Assembly: GCA_023014365.1 (NCBI GenBank)
Contig: JAEBUN010000005.1
Span: forward strand, 2,232,001-2,296,000
Length of the DNA: 64,000 bases
Source of the DNA: Lepiota brunneoincarnata
Lineage: Eukaryota; Basidiomycota; Agaricomycetes; Agaricales; Agaricaceae
Direction: 5' to 3'
This document shows positions 10,023 to 21,976 of this stretch, piece by piece. Within the stretch, counting starts at the first letter, position 1. Each line of letters opens with the position of its first letter. The notes under the pieces are model-generated. The model did not search any database, had not been told where the DNA came from, and saw nothing but the letters and a program-made list of their open reading frames with translations. The translations under genes were made by a program, and so were the position numbers.

Positions 10023-12218
10023 ATGCCTCCAAGGTCTACACGCTCCTCTCAGGGGGCGGGAGCTCCTCCGCTGGTGGATCCTTCGTTGCCGGACCCTCTC
10101 GCCATGGCTATCGTCCGCACTCAGGATGCCCCCCCCGGCTCCTCTCGACCTGGCTACAGCTCTGCCTCGCAGGCTGTTGCCCCTGCTCCGGCTGCCGAGG
10201 CCCCCAAGAGGCCTCGCGAGTCCGCCGTCTACCCGGATGACGCCCCGGTGACCCCCCGCCCCAAGCGCACCCGCACACCCAAGCCCTCCGCCCCTCTGAG
10301 GCAGGAGCTCGACCTCGAATCGGTCTCCGGCTCCTCCAGGATGGCTGTTGATCCTGGAGCCGAGCCGTCCCCCAGCCCCGCTTTTGTGGAGGAGGAGGAG
10401 GATCCCGAGTTCGTCCCCACCTTCCTCGCCCTTTCCCGCAATCCCGCGGATGCAGAGGGTGAGGCTGGGGTCGTGGCGGACGCTCTCGACGTAGTCGCGC
10501 TGTGGCTGGAGAGAGCCAAGCGCGGCAACCTTTCTGAAGGCGGCAGCGCGGAGGTCGCCCGCTCCCTGGCCAGGCTCTTCCACGAGGTGGAGGAGCATGA
10601 CTGGGATGACATCCCCTTTACGGAGGGCAAGTGCACCCTGAGGCTCCATGAGTGGGCCTCTGAGGTGTATGGTCCATCCAGGCCGAGCACCCCTACCCCT
10701 GCGCAAGGGAAGGGCAAACAGCCGGACTCTGCTGTACCCCCCGCTCCTGTTGGGGTGGCGGGCAGTATGCACGCCCCCTCTCCTAGGGCCTCCGTGGCTC
10801 CTATGGAGGTGGATGGCGCTCCCCAGGCGGGTGGCTCACGCCGCACCCCTTGGGAGGGTAACCTCCCCCTGCCTCCTGCTCCGGCGGAGGATTTGGGGCA
10901 TTTTCCTGCTGGGTATGCGCGTCCTGCGCCTACTCAGCAATTCTTCAGGAACCTGGCCCACACGGGCTTGGGCAATCCTGTCCCAGTGGCTCGCAACCCC
11001 GGTGCGGGGCAGCGGCCATCTCGCATCAGGGCGGCGCGAGCCGCCAATGTCCCTCCGCTGTCGGCGGCGGACAGGGCCCGGTTGGCTGCGAGGCCTCCCC
11101 CCGGTCCCCCCCCTCCGCGCGTCAACTTGGCTACCAAGCCTCGTTCCCCGCCCCGCTCCTATGCGGCTGTGGCTGTCTTGTCCCCGTCGGGTCTTGTTGA
11201 CCTGGTGCATGCTCTTCCGGGGCTACCTTCCCACAAGGTGGTCTCGTTTCATCGGCAGGCGGCAGCCGCCCAGCAGCCACCCAAGGCTCCCAAGCCTAGG
11301 ATGACCACGTCCGGACCTTCGCGCAAGCAGGTCATGCTCACCCTCGCAGGGGGCGGTCTCCCGGTTAACCTGGGCCCCGTTGTCTGCACAGAGATTCATC
11401 GGGTGGCGGCCGCCGCTCTGGTGTCTGCGGGCTCGCTCATTCGCATTGAGCGGGTCCAGCAGATGGACTCACATGTAGCTTGCTACACCACCGCCGTGCC
11501 CAGTGAACTGGACATTGGCACCATCAGGAACGCGGTCCGCGCGAACTGGCCCCAGGCCGTCGTGGACGCGAACCTTCCTCGGTCGAAGAACTACCTCAAG
11601 CTCCTCAACGCGCCTATGTTCCGGGGCAGTCAGCCCTGGCTCACGCCCGACAGGGTGGTCGAGGCCATGCAGCGCTCTGTGTGGTCTGAGTATTTTGTGT
11701 TGGCTACCAGGCCTCGCATTGTCAAGAACTCGCGCGCCGCCGACACGGCGACCGTGTTCTTTGAGATCTGGGACTCCCAGCAGGGGTCCAACGCGAAGAC
11801 GGTCTCTCGACGCGTCATCACTATTGACGGCACTCCGTGCAGGATTATCCCTGCGAAGGCCAACCCCAGCGTCCCCCTCTGCCAGCGGTGCTGGAAGTGG
11901 GGGCACCCTTCTCTAGCCTGCCGACGCGAGGCTATCCGCTGCTCCCATTGCGGCGGTCCGCATTCCCCGACTAACCATCGGGCGTTTGCGTCGTGCTGCA
12001 AGGGGCAGCCCAACCATAGGCCGCCCATTGCCCCCACCCCCGCTGACCGTCCCTGCCCTCACGCGCCTGTGTGCGTGAATTGCGGCGGCGCTCATGCTGC
12101 GTCGGCTTCGGCCTGCCCGTTCTGGGCTCACCGCTTCGATCGGGAGTGGATCGAGCGCCGGTACGATTCTCCGGTAAGGGTTCGTTCCCCACCGCGTCAA
12201 CCCCGCTTACCCCAATGA
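10023..12218 (+). CDS. LINE copy B ORF1, 731 aa, intact zinc-knuckle protein
   Basis: The start at 10023 follows the 5' UTR and is shared with copy C. The N-terminal 330 or so residues are Pro/Ala-rich with acidic stretches (EEEEDPEF near residue 120). A conserved central region follows, with three Cys/His clusters in the last 130 residues: CQRCWKWGHPSLAC, CSHCGGPHSP...CC and CVNCGGAH...C. ORF1 proteins of this kind coat the LINE RNA and escort it to the target. No stop interrupts the frame. It ends TGA at 12216-12218, overlapping the ORF2 ATG at 12215, which suggests termination-reinitiation translation of ORF2. Confidence 0.9.
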   Translation: MPPRSTRSSQGAGAPPLVDPSLPDPLAMAIVRTQDAPPGSSRPGYSSASQAVAPAPAAEAPKRPRESAVYPDDAPVTPRPKRTRTPKPSAPLRQELDLESVSGSSRMAVDPGAEPSPSPAFVEEEEDPEFVPTFLALSRNPADAEGEAGVVADALDVVALWLERAKRGNLSEGGSAEVARSLARLFHEVEEHDWDDIPFTEGKCTLRLHEWASEVYGPSRPSTPTPAQGKGKQPDSAVPPAPVGVAGSMHAPSPRASVAPMEVDGAPQAGGSRRTPWEGNLPLPPAPAEDLGHFPAGYARPAPTQQFFRNLAHTGLGNPVPVARNPGAGQRPSRIRAARAANVPPLSAADRARLAARPPPGPPPPRVNLATKPRSPPRSYAAVAVLSPSGLVDLVHALPGLPSHKVVSFHRQAAAAQQPPKAPKPRMTTSGPSRKQVMLTLAGGGLPVNLGPVVCTEIHRVAAAALVSAGSLIRIERVQQMDSHVACYTTAVPSELDIGTIRNAVRANWPQAVVDANLPRSKNYLKLLNAPMFRGSQPWLTPDRVVEAMQRSVWSEYFVLATRPRIVKNSRAADTATVFFEIWDSQQGSNAKTVSRRVITIDGTPCRIIPAKANPSVPLCQRCWKWGHPSLACRREAIRCSHCGGPHSPTNHRAFASCCKGQPNHRPPIAPTPADRPCPHAPVCVNCGGAHAASASACPFWAHRFDREWIERRYDSPVRVRSPPRQPRLPQ

Positions 12219-15200
12219 ATAGGGACCATCAGGAACCTAGGAGATTGAGGAGAGCGTGTCGTGTCTGGTCGCAGAATGTATTCCGTAGTTACATTCTTGT
12301 CGACTCTTTACTAGAACAATTTAAGGATGATGTTGACTTGTTCCTACTGCAGGAGCCGCCCTGGCGCTCCATCCGTCGCGTTCCATCCTCCTCTGACCCT
12401 GACGGTGATGAGGTTGTCGGGGCGCCCAAGCATCCGGAGTGGCTGTGCTTGTTCCGCCCTCCTTCTTCCCCAGATCAGCCTCCTCGGGTTATGGCATATG
12501 TACATAACCGGATGATGCGGCTCCGCCCATCGCTTCGACGCGACGTCGTCGATCACCATGACGTCATGGCCGTCTCCATGTTTTTGCATGGGGAGGCTGT
12601 GTACTTCCTTAACGTCTACTCGGACGACAGGCAGTCGGGCATTCGCTACCTTGCGGATGCGGTCGACTCTCTCCCGCAGTGCGCCCTCATGTCGGGGGAC
12701 TTTAACTGCTGATCGCCGCAGTGGGATCTGTGGGCCCCCCACAATCCCACTGCTGCTGCCTCCCTGCTGGAAACGGCGGACTCACTGGGCCTGGATCTCT
12801 CACTCCCTGAGAACCCGGGCCCCACGCACTTCCCCTTTGAGGAGGGGCTGGCTTCTACCGTGATCGACCTCGTGTTTGCGAGGGCGGCCGCGGGCCACCT
12901 GCCGCTTCCCACGCGGTGTCCCGATCTGCGGGGTCAATCTGACCATTGCCCCCTTCGGATCACTGTCCCTCTGGAAGCCTTTGAGGAGGCTGTGCCCATG
13001 TTAGGAGTGCCCTGTGACATGCCAGGATGTGCTATATGCACTCCTGTGGTGAGCAGTGTGCACTTGTCTTATTGTGCTCTGAACAGTCCCACTTGTTTGT
13101 TGTTGTGTTTGTGGACTTGTAGATAGGCCTGGACGCTTTTGGTAGCTAGTCATGTGATCTAGACATGGACTTGCACCTGTGGACGCTTTTGGGACTTCCA
13201 GTCTCTCACAGCTGTCCACAGGTGAGTAGTTAGTTCTATCTCCACTCCAGTCTCTCACAGCTGTCCACAGCTTGTTCCTTTTGTTTCTAGTCGTTCCCTT
13301 CGCGTAATACACTTGTTCCTTCGCTGTTAGGACTCCTTACCAGTCCCCCAACGCTCCTGCTTCAACAGCCCAGGCGATCGCTGAGGCGGGACTCGGACGA
13401 GGAGGCCGAGTTCCTGGCTGAGGTCTCGACGGGGCTTATGGGCCTGGATTATCCAGACCTGGGCTCACCCGGCAGGATCGACGAGGTGGCCCTGGCTATC
13501 TCTGCGGTCTTCTCCGAGGCATGGCTCGTCCACTCCAAGGAGATTTGCATCGTCTCGCGGTCTAAACCGTGGTGGGACGATGAGTGCTCGCGCACTTACG
13601 CGGTGTATTCTCGGTCTCGGAACCGGGAGGACGCTCGCACATTTAAGCGGACCTGGAAGGCCGCCAAGCGCAAGTTCTTCGATGAGCGCATCGAGGAGAT
13701 TGCTTCTACTAACAAGCGCCCCTGGGACCTGATGGATTGGGTCAGGGCGTGCAAGTTGCCTCCCTGCGAGGCGATCCGCTATCGCGACCGCCCCTGCAAC
13801 ACTCTCGAGGAGCTCTGGGAAGGGCTCCACGGTTCTTACAACGCCGCCAACGACCGCCCGGTCGATGTCGGGGTTCTCGATCAGATCGATCCACTCCCAC
13901 CGCGGGAGTGGCCGGTCTTCTCCGACTTGGAGATGCACGAGGCTCTGCGCGCGTGCTCTTCTTTGTCGTCACCCGGTCCGGACCACATTACGTGGACGCA
14001 CCTCAAGTCCGTTCTGGCGGGCCCGACGGTCACCCATTTGGTCTGTCGGATCGCCAATGCCTGCATGGAGTGTGGGCATTGGCCTCGTCACTTTAAGGAG
14101 AGCGTGTCGGTTGTCATACCGAAGCCTGGCAAGCCCTCCTATGCTACTCCGAAGGCGTTCAGACTGATCGTCCTTCTTAACACTCTCGGTAAACATATCG
14201 AGAAAATGATCTCGCGCCGCTTGCAGTTTGAGGCTGTCAAGTTTGGCATGTTCCATCCGAACCAGTTCGGCGGTGTGATCCAGCGGTCCACCGAAGACGC
14301 TGGTGCCTACCTCGTGCACCTTGTCCGTGCTGGGTGGGCTCGCAGGCTGAAGACGAGTGTTCTCGCCTTCGACATTGCACAGTTCTTCCCATCCCTGAAC
14401 CATGGGATGCTTCTCGCGGTTCTGGCTCGACAGGGGTTCTCCCCTTGTGTGGGCCGGTTCTTCGCTTCTTATCTCACGGGAAGGTTTACCAGCTACGCCT
14501 GGAACTCCTTCCTGTCTGAACCGTTCCGGGCGGAGGTGGGGGTGGGCCAGGGGTCTGCCCTCTCACCCGTCTTGTCCGGCCTCTACCTGGCCCCGGCCAT
14601 GTATATTATCGAGCGGCGGCTCCCTCAGCCAGGCCTCTCGCTCTTGTCTTACGTCGATGATGGTACCATCGTGGTGCAGGCCTGGGACCTGGGCGCTAAT
14701 TGCATCCTGCTCCACAGATCTTACGAGGTGGTCCATGACACCTTTACCCGGTTCGCACTGGTCGTGGAGCACGACAAGTCCGAGCTCTTCCATTTCTCAC
14801 GGGATCGCTCTGGTGAGAACCCCCCGGTGGACTTGGGGTTTCCCCCATTCACCGGCGCTACCCCCTTGCAGCCCAAGACCTATTGGAGGTACTTGGGTTT
14901 CTATTTCGATCGTGCCCTTACGTTTAAGGAGCATGTTCGCTTCTATTCTACCAAGGCTATTTCCACGGTCAAGGCCATGGGGATGCTTGGTAATTCAGTT
15001 CGGGGGCTTCTGCCAGACCAGAAGCGCCTTCTATATTGGTCATGCGTGGTTCCTATAGCCACGTACGGCTTTCGTCTGTGGTACTACCGGGGCGCCAGGT
15101 GTAAGGGCGCTTTGGACCACCTTCGCTGGATGCAGCGTCGGGCTGCACTCTGGATCACCGGCGCCTTTAGGACGTCACCCGATGGGGGGGTCGGGGCCAT

Positions 15201-16473
15201 TGCGGGCCTGATCCCCATTCATCTTCATCTCCGGAAGCTTTGTGACCGTACCGAGTTGTGGTACGCCACGCTTGCTCTGGGCCACCCCATTCGTGCCCTC
15301 CTTGGCTGGGGCTACAGCGGTGATCTCCAGTCCCACGTCTGGTCCATAGCCAGGCTCCCTCCCCGCGAGCTGATCAAGGTGAAGGGGCCTGTTGTCGATG
15401 CTAACCAGCGTCTTGCCGCCCTTGCTAGGCCTTTCGACGCTGTTGCGCCGGAAGCCTGGCCGGGGCGTTGTCTCTTGGATGTGTACCCCGACCGGGTCCG
15501 CTTCTACTCTTACAACCGGGGGGTGGAGGATGCCCTTGCGGCCCATGTCGCGGCTCTCGACTGGGTTCTGGCCCGGTCGCAGGCTGATCCGGGGGTTCTG
15601 GTGGCAGCGACGGACGCGAGTCTGCCACCCCGCCAGGCCCACCAGGCGGTTTCGGCTGCTCAGGTTTTCCAGGGGCTGGACTGCATTCATGCGGTCCGGC
15701 TTCTGGGGGGGAAGGTTATGGCTCCCGAGGCCGAGCTTTTCACCATCCGGCTGGCGGTGTCCAAGGCAGTTTCTGTCGGGGGCGCCGCTAGTCTCGTATT
15801 GTTCACCGACTCAATGGCCTCGGCCAGGCGGGCGGTGGACCCATTGGTGCACTCCGCCCAGGGTCATTCCTTGGTGGTCTGCCGCCTTCTCGCTGAGTGG
15901 TTCACCGGGGGTCCGGCCCGCTCGGTCCATTTCTGGAAGGTCCCTTCATGTGCAAAGTGGCCTTTCCACACTCAAGTGCACGACTTTGCAAAGTCGTTGC
16001 CTCCTGTTGGGGTAGGGGCTTGTCCCCGGGCCTCGCTTGACTACCTCCGCAAGGAGGAAGTACGGTCGTGTCAGGACCGCTGGATCGACTTGTTCCAGGA
16101 TCCTGACCATTGTGGGCATGGTTTCCTCTGGCTCGCCAGGGACGATGACCGTCCCCTTCGGCCCACGTATCTCCACAGTGGTGCCTGGATCCCGCACGCT
16201 TACTTGGTGTCAGTAATAGCCCGGATGACGTGTGCTATTCTTAACCACACGCCGATAGGGGGCTATCGGAGGCGCTTTTTCCCACAGGAAGATTATTCCT
16301 GTCGCTGCAGGTTTCGGGAGGAGACTTGTGAGCACGTGTTCCGGAGCTGCCCTAGGCACTCCATGGCGGGGGTCCCGGCTACGGTCGAGGCTCTCGTTGC
16401 TTTCCTCGAAGCGTCCCCGACGGCGTTTGCGTTCGCTGAGAGGGCCGGGCCCCCCCCGGGGGGTATCGGCTAG
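12215..16473 (+). pseudogene. LINE copy B ORF2: endonuclease-RT-RNase H, one stop, split by a solo LTR
   Basis: The frame starts MNRDHQEPRRLRR. The AP-endonuclease part carries QEPPW and GDFN, followed at once by a TGA at 12710-12712 where copy A has a His codon. The solo LTR plus its 5-bp duplication adds 374 bp between 12998 and 13373 and shifts the frame, which then stays open to 16473. Reverse transcriptase with intact YVDD lies at 14650-14661, then RNase H (ATDAS, EAELF, TDSMAS) and the full terminal motif CRCRF...EHVF..CP. Removing the insertion leaves only one stop, so the copy died recently. Confidence 0.88.
12999..13367 (+). repeat. Copia solo LTR, 369 bp, TSD GCCCA
   Basis: It runs TGTTAGGAGT...CTTCAACA and is flanked by GCCCA at 12994-12998 and 13368-13372; the uninterrupted LINE copy A has this pentamer once. 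It belongs to the Copia-1 LTR family but is 49 bp longer, because a segment ending CTCTCACAGCTGTCCACAG is present twice. A solo LTR arises by LTR-LTR recombination of a full element. Confidence 0.95.
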
Positions 16474-16812
16474 TGGCTCTGCGCAGCGCCCGGTTGGGTC
16501 TGGGCCGGGGCGTTGGTTATTCCCCCGCTGTCTTCGGGCAGCGTGTAGGGATTTACGCGGGAATTGACCCCTAACCCCCGATAAGGGGGGGGACCTCGTC
16601 TCGGCTTTGTTCCCACGCTGTGCGCTGGGCGGTAGCCGTCTTCCCACCTCCGTTCACTCGGGGCGGCTTTGTCTTGGGCATGGGGAAATGCATGCCCGCA
16701 TCCGTGGTCATGCGTTGTATGTACAGATACCCCGTAGTGTACGGCTCAGTCGTTTGTACTGTGGTGCGTAGCTGTGCACAGCCTCCCTACGCGGCCCGCG
16801 TTATAAATTGGA

Positions 16813-16844
<32 letters not shown>

Positions 16845-16846
<2 letters not shown>

Positions 16847-17088
16847 GATAGAACTAACTACTCACCTGTGGACAGCTGTGAGAGACTGGAAGTCCCAAAA
16901 GCGTCCACAGGTGCAAGTCCATGTCTAGATCACATGACTAGCTACCAAAAGCATCCAGGCCTATCTACAAGTCCACAAACACAACAACAAACAAGTGGGA
17001 CTGTTCAGAGCACAATGAGACAAGTGCACACTGCTCACCACAGGAGTGCACATAGCACATCCTGGCATGTCACAGGGCACTCCTAACA
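16845..17088 (-). repeat. Partial copia LTR (long subfamily)
   Basis: In minus orientation it starts TGTTAGGAGTGCCC at 17088 and breaks off inside the 49-bp duplicated segment at the tail of LINE copy B. It is the 5'-LTR part of the copia copy whose gag is at 9700-9875. Its outer end directly abuts LINE copy D, marking the copia insertion point in D. Confidence 0.85.
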
Positions 17089-18011
17089 CCAGCCCACTTG
17101 GTTCACTTCTGGGAGGTCCCTTCGTGTGCGAAGTGGCCTTTCCATACTCAGGTGCACAACTTTGCTTGGTTGTTGCCTCCCATTGGGGTAGGGGTGCATC
17201 CCTGGGCCTCGCTTGATTACCTCCACAAGGAGGAAGTACGGTCGTGTCAGGACTGCTGGATCGACTCGTTCCAGGATCCTGACCATCACGGGCATGGTTT
17301 TCTCCAGCTCGCCGGAGACGACGATCGCCTCCTACGGCCCACATATCTCTATGGTGGGGCCTGGATCCTGCATGCTCACTCGGTGTCTTTGATGGCCCAG
17401 ATGATGCGTGCTATTCTTAACCATGCACCGATAGGGAGCTATTGCAGGCGTTTTTTCCCACAGGAGGATTATTCCTGTTGCTGCGGGTTTTGGGAGGAGA
17501 CTCATGAGCATGTGTTCCAGAGCTGCCCTAGGCACTCCATGGTGGGGGTCCCGGCTACTGTCAAGGCCCTTATTGCTTTCCTCAAAGCGTCCCCGACCGC
17601 GTTCGCATTCGCTGAGAGGGCTGGGCCTCCCCCGGGGGGTATCGGTTAGTAGCTCTACCTGGTGCCCAGTTGGGGCCAGGCTGGGGCGTTGGTTATTCCC
17701 CCGCTGTCTTCGGGCGGCGTGTAGGGATTTACATGGGAATTGACCCCTAACCCCCATTTGGGGGGGGACCTCACTCCGGTCTGGTTCCTGCACTGTGCAC
17801 TGGGTGGCAGCCATCCTCCCACTTCTGTTCATTCGGGGCAGCTTCTTCCTGGGCATGGGGAAATGCATGCCCGCATCCGCGGTCACACGTTGTATGTACA
17901 GATACCCTGTAGCTTACAGCTCAGGTTGTACCGTAGTTAGTAGCTGCATGCGGCCTCCCTACATGGCCCGCATTATAAATTAGAGATTTAAAAAAAAAAA
18001 AAAAAAAAAAA
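17089..18011 (+). mobile_element. LINE copy D, 3' part only
   Basis: It has the end of ORF2 (from the RNase H region), the 3' UTR and an oligo(A) tail of 22 at 17990-18011. Its left end is the copia insertion site, so its true 5' end is displaced or lost. Its tail lies within the ORF2 C-terminal codons of minus-strand LINE E, so D inserted into E. Confidence 0.85.
17090..17649 (+). pseudogene. LINE copy D ORF2 C-terminal fragment
   Basis: The frame is open from VHFWEVPSCAKWPF to the natural TAG, about 185 codons, with the closing Cys/His motif present (CCCGF...HEHVFQSCPRHS). It retains the end of RNase H but no reverse transcriptase. Substitutions relative to copy B are mostly Arg to Cys, His or Gln, as expected of CpG decay. 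Confidence 0.8.
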
Positions 18012-21000
18012 GAGGGGGCCCGGCCCTCTCAGCAAATGCAAATGCAGTTGGCGACGCTTCAAAGAAAGCAATGAGGGCCTTGACCATAGCCGGGACCCCC
18101 GCCATAGAGTGCCTGGGGCAACTCCGGAACATGTGCTCACAAGTTTCCTTCCGAAACCCGCAGCAACAGGAATACTCTTCCTGTGGGAAAAAGCACCTCT
18201 GATAGCTCCCTATCGGCGTGTGATTAAGAATAGCACGTGTCATCCGGGCCATTACTGACACCGAGTGAGCGTGCGGGATCCAGGCCCCACCATGGAGATA
18301 TGTGGGCCGCAGGGGATGCTTGTCGTCCCTGGCAAGCTGGAGGAAACCATGCCCACGATGGTCAGGATCCTGGAACAAATCGATCCAGTGGTCCTGATAC
18401 GAGCGTACTTCCTCCTTGCGGAGGTAGTCAAGCAAGGCCCAGGGACACGCCCCTACCCCAACGGGAGGCAACGACCTTGCAAAGTCGTGCACCTGAGTAT
18501 GGAAAGGCCACTTTGCACGCAAAGGGACCTCCCAGAAATGGACCAAGCGGGCCGGACCCCCGGCGAACCACTCAGCGAGAAGGCAGCAGACCACCAAGGA
18601 ATGACCCTGGGTGGAGTGCACCGATGGGTCCACCGCCCGCCTGGCCGAGGCCATCGAGTCGGTCAACAATACGAGACTAGTGGCGCCCCCGACAGAAACT
18701 GCCTTGGACACCGCCAGCTGGATGGCGAAAAGCTCGGCCTTGGGAGCTGTAACCTTCCCCCCCGGAAGCCGGACCGCATGAATGCAGTCCAGCCCCTGGA
18801 AAACCTGGGCGGCCGAAACCGCCTGGTGGGCCTGGCGGGGTGGCAGACTCGCGTCCGTCGCTGCCACCAGAACCCCCGGATCAGCCTGCGACCGGGCCAG
18901 AACCCGGTCGAGAGCCGCGACATGGGCCGCAAGGGCGTCCTCCACCCCCCAGTCGTAGGAGTGGAAGTGGACCCGCTCCGGGTACACATCCAAGAGACAA
19001 CGTCCTGGCCAAGCCTCCAGTGCAACGGCATCAAAAGGCCCGGCAAGGGCGGCAAGATGCTGGTTAGCATCGACAACAGGCCCCTTCACCTTGATCAACT
19101 CATGGGGAGGGAGCCTGGCTATAGACCGGACATGAGACCGGAGATCACCGCTGTAGCCCCAGCCAAGGAGGGCATGAATGGGGTGGCCCGGAGCAAGTGT
19201 GGCGTACCGCAACTTGGCATGATCACGGAGCTTCCGGAGATGAAGATGAATGGGGATCAGGCCCACGATGGCCCCAACCCCCCCATTGGGCAACATCCTA
19301 AAGGCGCCGGTGATCCAGAGTGCAGCCCAATGCTGCATCCGGCGGAGGTGGTCCAAGGCACCCTTACACCTGGCACCCCGGTAGTACCACAAGCGAAAGC
19401 CATATGTGGCTATAGGAACCACGCACGACCGATAAAGAAGGCGCTTCTGGTCTGGCAGAAGCCCCTGGACGGAATTACCAAGCATTCCCATGGCCTTGAC
19501 CGTGGAAATAGCCTTAGTAGAGTAGAAGCGAACATGCTCCTTAAATGTAAGGGCACGATTGAAGTAGAAGCCCAAGTACCTCCAATAGGTCTTGGGCCGA
19601 AGAGGAGTAGCGCCAGTGAACAGGGGGAACCCTAAGTCCACCGGGGGGTTCTCACTGGAATGATCCTGTGAGAAATGGAAGAGCTCGGACTTGTTGTGCT
19701 CCACGACTAGTGCAAACCGGGTAAAGGTGTCATGGACAACCTTGTAAGATCTGCAGAGCAGGATGCAGTTAGCGTCTAGGCCTGCGCCATGATGGTACCG
19801 TTGTCAACATAAGACAGGAGCGAGAGGCCCGGCTGAGGAAGCCTCCACTCGATAATATACATGGCGGGAGCCAGATAGAGGCCGGACAGGACAGGTGAGA
19901 GGGCAGACCCCTGGCCCATCCCCACCTCCACCCGGAACGGTTCGGACAGGAAGGAGTTCCAGGCATAGCTGGTAAACCTCCCTGTGAGATAGGAAGCAAA
20001 GAACTGGCCCACGCAAGGGGAGAACGCCCTGCTGAGCCAGAACTGCGAGAAGCATCCCATGATTCAGGGATGGGAAGAACTGTGCGATGTCAAAGGCGAG
20101 AACACTTGTCTTCAACCCGCGGGCCCACCCGGCACGGACGAGGTGCACGAGGTAGGCACCAGCATCTTCGGTGGACCGCTGGATCACACTGCCAAACTGG
20201 TTCGGATGGAACACACTAAACTTGACAGCCTCAAACTGCAAGCGGCGCGAGATCATTTTCTCGATATGTTTACCGAGAGTGTTAAGAAGGACGATCAGTC
20301 TGAACGCCTTTGGAGTAGCATAGGAGGGCTTGCCAGGCTTCGGTATGATAACTGACACGCTCTCCTTAAAGTGACAAGGCCAATGCCCGCACTCCATGCA
20401 GGCATCGGCAATCTGACAGACCAAACGGGTAACTGTCGGGCCCGCCAGAACAGACTTGAGGCCCGTCCACATAATGTGGTCTGGACTGGGTGAAGACAAA
20501 GAGGAGCATGTGTGCAGGGCCTTGTGCATCTCCAGGTCAGAGAAGACCAGCCACTCCCGTGGTGGGAGCGGATCGACCTGATCAAGAACCCCGATATCGA
20601 CCAGACGGTCGTTAGCGGCATTGTAAGAACCGTGGAGTCCTTCCCAGAGCTCCTTGAGAGTGTTGCAGGGGCGATTGTGGTAGCGAATCGCCTCGCAGGG
20701 AGGCAACTTGCACGCCCTGACCCAATCCATCAGGTCCCAGGGGCGCTTGTTGGTAGAAGCAATCTCCTCGATACGCTCATCAAAGAACTTGTGCTTGGTG
20801 GCCTTCCAGGTCCACTTGAACATGCGAGCATCCTCCCAGTCCCGAGACCGAGAATATGCTGCGTAAGTGCGTGAGCACTCATCATCCCACCACGGTTTGG
20901 ACCATGAGACGACACAGATCTCCTTGGAGTGGGCAAGCCACGCCTCGGAGAAGACCGCAGAGATAGCCAGGGCCACCTCGTCGATCCTGTCAGATGAGCC

Positions 21001-21626
21001 CAGGTCTGGACAATCCAGGCCCATAAGCCCCATCGAAACCTCAGCTAGGAACTCGGCCTCCTCGTCCGAGTCCCGCTTCAGCGAGCGCCTGGGCACAGCC
21101 TCCTTGAAGGCCTCCAGGGGGATAATGATCCGAAGGGGGCAATGATCAGATTGACCCTGCAGATCGGGACACTGCGTGGGAAGTGGCAGATGGCCTGCAG
21201 CTGCCCTCGCAAACACGAGGTTGATCATGGTAGAGGCAAGCCCCTCCTCAAAGGGGAAGTGTGTGGGGCCCAGGTTCTCAAGGAGCGAGAGATCCAGGCC
21301 CAGCAAGTCCACCATTTCCAGCAGGGAGGCAGCAGCAGCAGGATTGTGGGGAGCCCATGGGTCCCACTGCAGCGAGCGGCAGTTAAAGTCCCCAGACATG
21401 AGGGCACACTGCGGGAGAGAGTCAACAGCATCTGCCAAATAGCGAATGCCCGACTGTCTGTCGTCCGAGTAGATGTTGAGGAAGTACATGGCCTCCCCAT
21501 GCAGAAACATGGAGACAGCCATGACGTCACGGTGGTTGACGACATCACATTGAAGCGAGGGCCAGAGCCGCATCATCTAGTTATGCACATACGCCATAAC
21601 CCGAGGAGGTTGATCTGGGGAAGAAG
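18012..21626 (-). mobile_element. LINE copy E, ORF2 part (continues at 27003-28083)
   Basis: This is a minus-strand LINE interrupted on its left by the tail of copy D and on its right by Copia-1. The Copia-1 TSD AGAAG (21622-21626 and 26998-27002) shows that this segment and 27003-28083 were contiguous before the copia insertion. Confidence 0.9.
18012..21626 (-). pseudogene. LINE copy E ORF2, decayed endonuclease-RT-RNase H
   Basis: From the 5' side the defects are: a TAG at about 21577-21579 (CGG in copy A); a frameshift near 20010 after LLAVLAQQG; the catalytic YVDD changed to YVDN (codon at 19800-19802); and an 8-nt deletion near 19780 shifting the frame again. After that the frame is open through RNase H to the C-terminal zinc motif. 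The endonuclease motif GDFN and SDH are still readable. The N-terminal 80 or so codons lie at 27003-27249. Confidence 0.85.
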
Positions 21627-21946
21627 TGTTGAAGCAGGAGCGTTGGGGGACTGGTAAGGAGTCCTAACAGCGAAGGAACAAGTGTATTACGCGAAGGGAA
21701 CGACTAGAAACGAAAGGAACAAGCTGTAGACAGCTGTGAGAGACTGGAAGTCCCAAAAGCGTCCACAGGTGCAAGTCCATGTCTAGATCACATGACTAGC
21801 TACCAAAAGCGTCCAGGCCTATCTACAAGTCCACAAACACAACAACAAACAAGTGGGACTGTTCAGAGCACAATGAGATAAGTGCACACTGCCCACTACA
21901 GGAGTACATATAGCACATCCTGGCATGTCACAGGGCACTCCTAACA
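21627..21946 (-). repeat. Copia-1 3' LTR, 320 bp
   Basis: It runs TGTTAGGAGTGCC...GCTTCAACA in minus orientation. Next to it, at about 21947-21960, lies the purine tract AAGGGGGTG that primes plus-strand synthesis. Confidence 0.95.
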
Positions 21947-21976
21947 CACCCCCTTGATCTGACAAGTCCTACTGCA

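Larger units (their letters stand above)
9904..16844 (+). mobile_element. LINE copy B, full length, with a nested solo LTR
   Basis: This is the most complete LINE here. It has a 5' UTR of about 119 bp (9904-10022), ORF1 (10023-12218), ORF2 starting inside the ORF1 stop (12215-16473), a 3' UTR and an oligo(A) run at 16818-16844. A solo LTR at 12999-13367 splits ORF2. Without that insertion and its duplication the element is about 6.57 kb. The copy sits inside a copia remnant, with gag on its left and an LTR piece on its right. Confidence 0.92.

Noticed and set aside
16860..17086. Small frames repeated at 13001, 16868, 23810 and 26777 (MDSCERLEVPKASTGASP and its antisense)
   Set aside because: They are translations of the copia LTR in each copy, explained by the LTR itself.
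18265..19635. 456-codon plus-strand frame opposite LINE E ORF2
   Set aside because: Antisense of the RNase H/RT coding region; equivalent shadows appear in other LINE copies at the same place.
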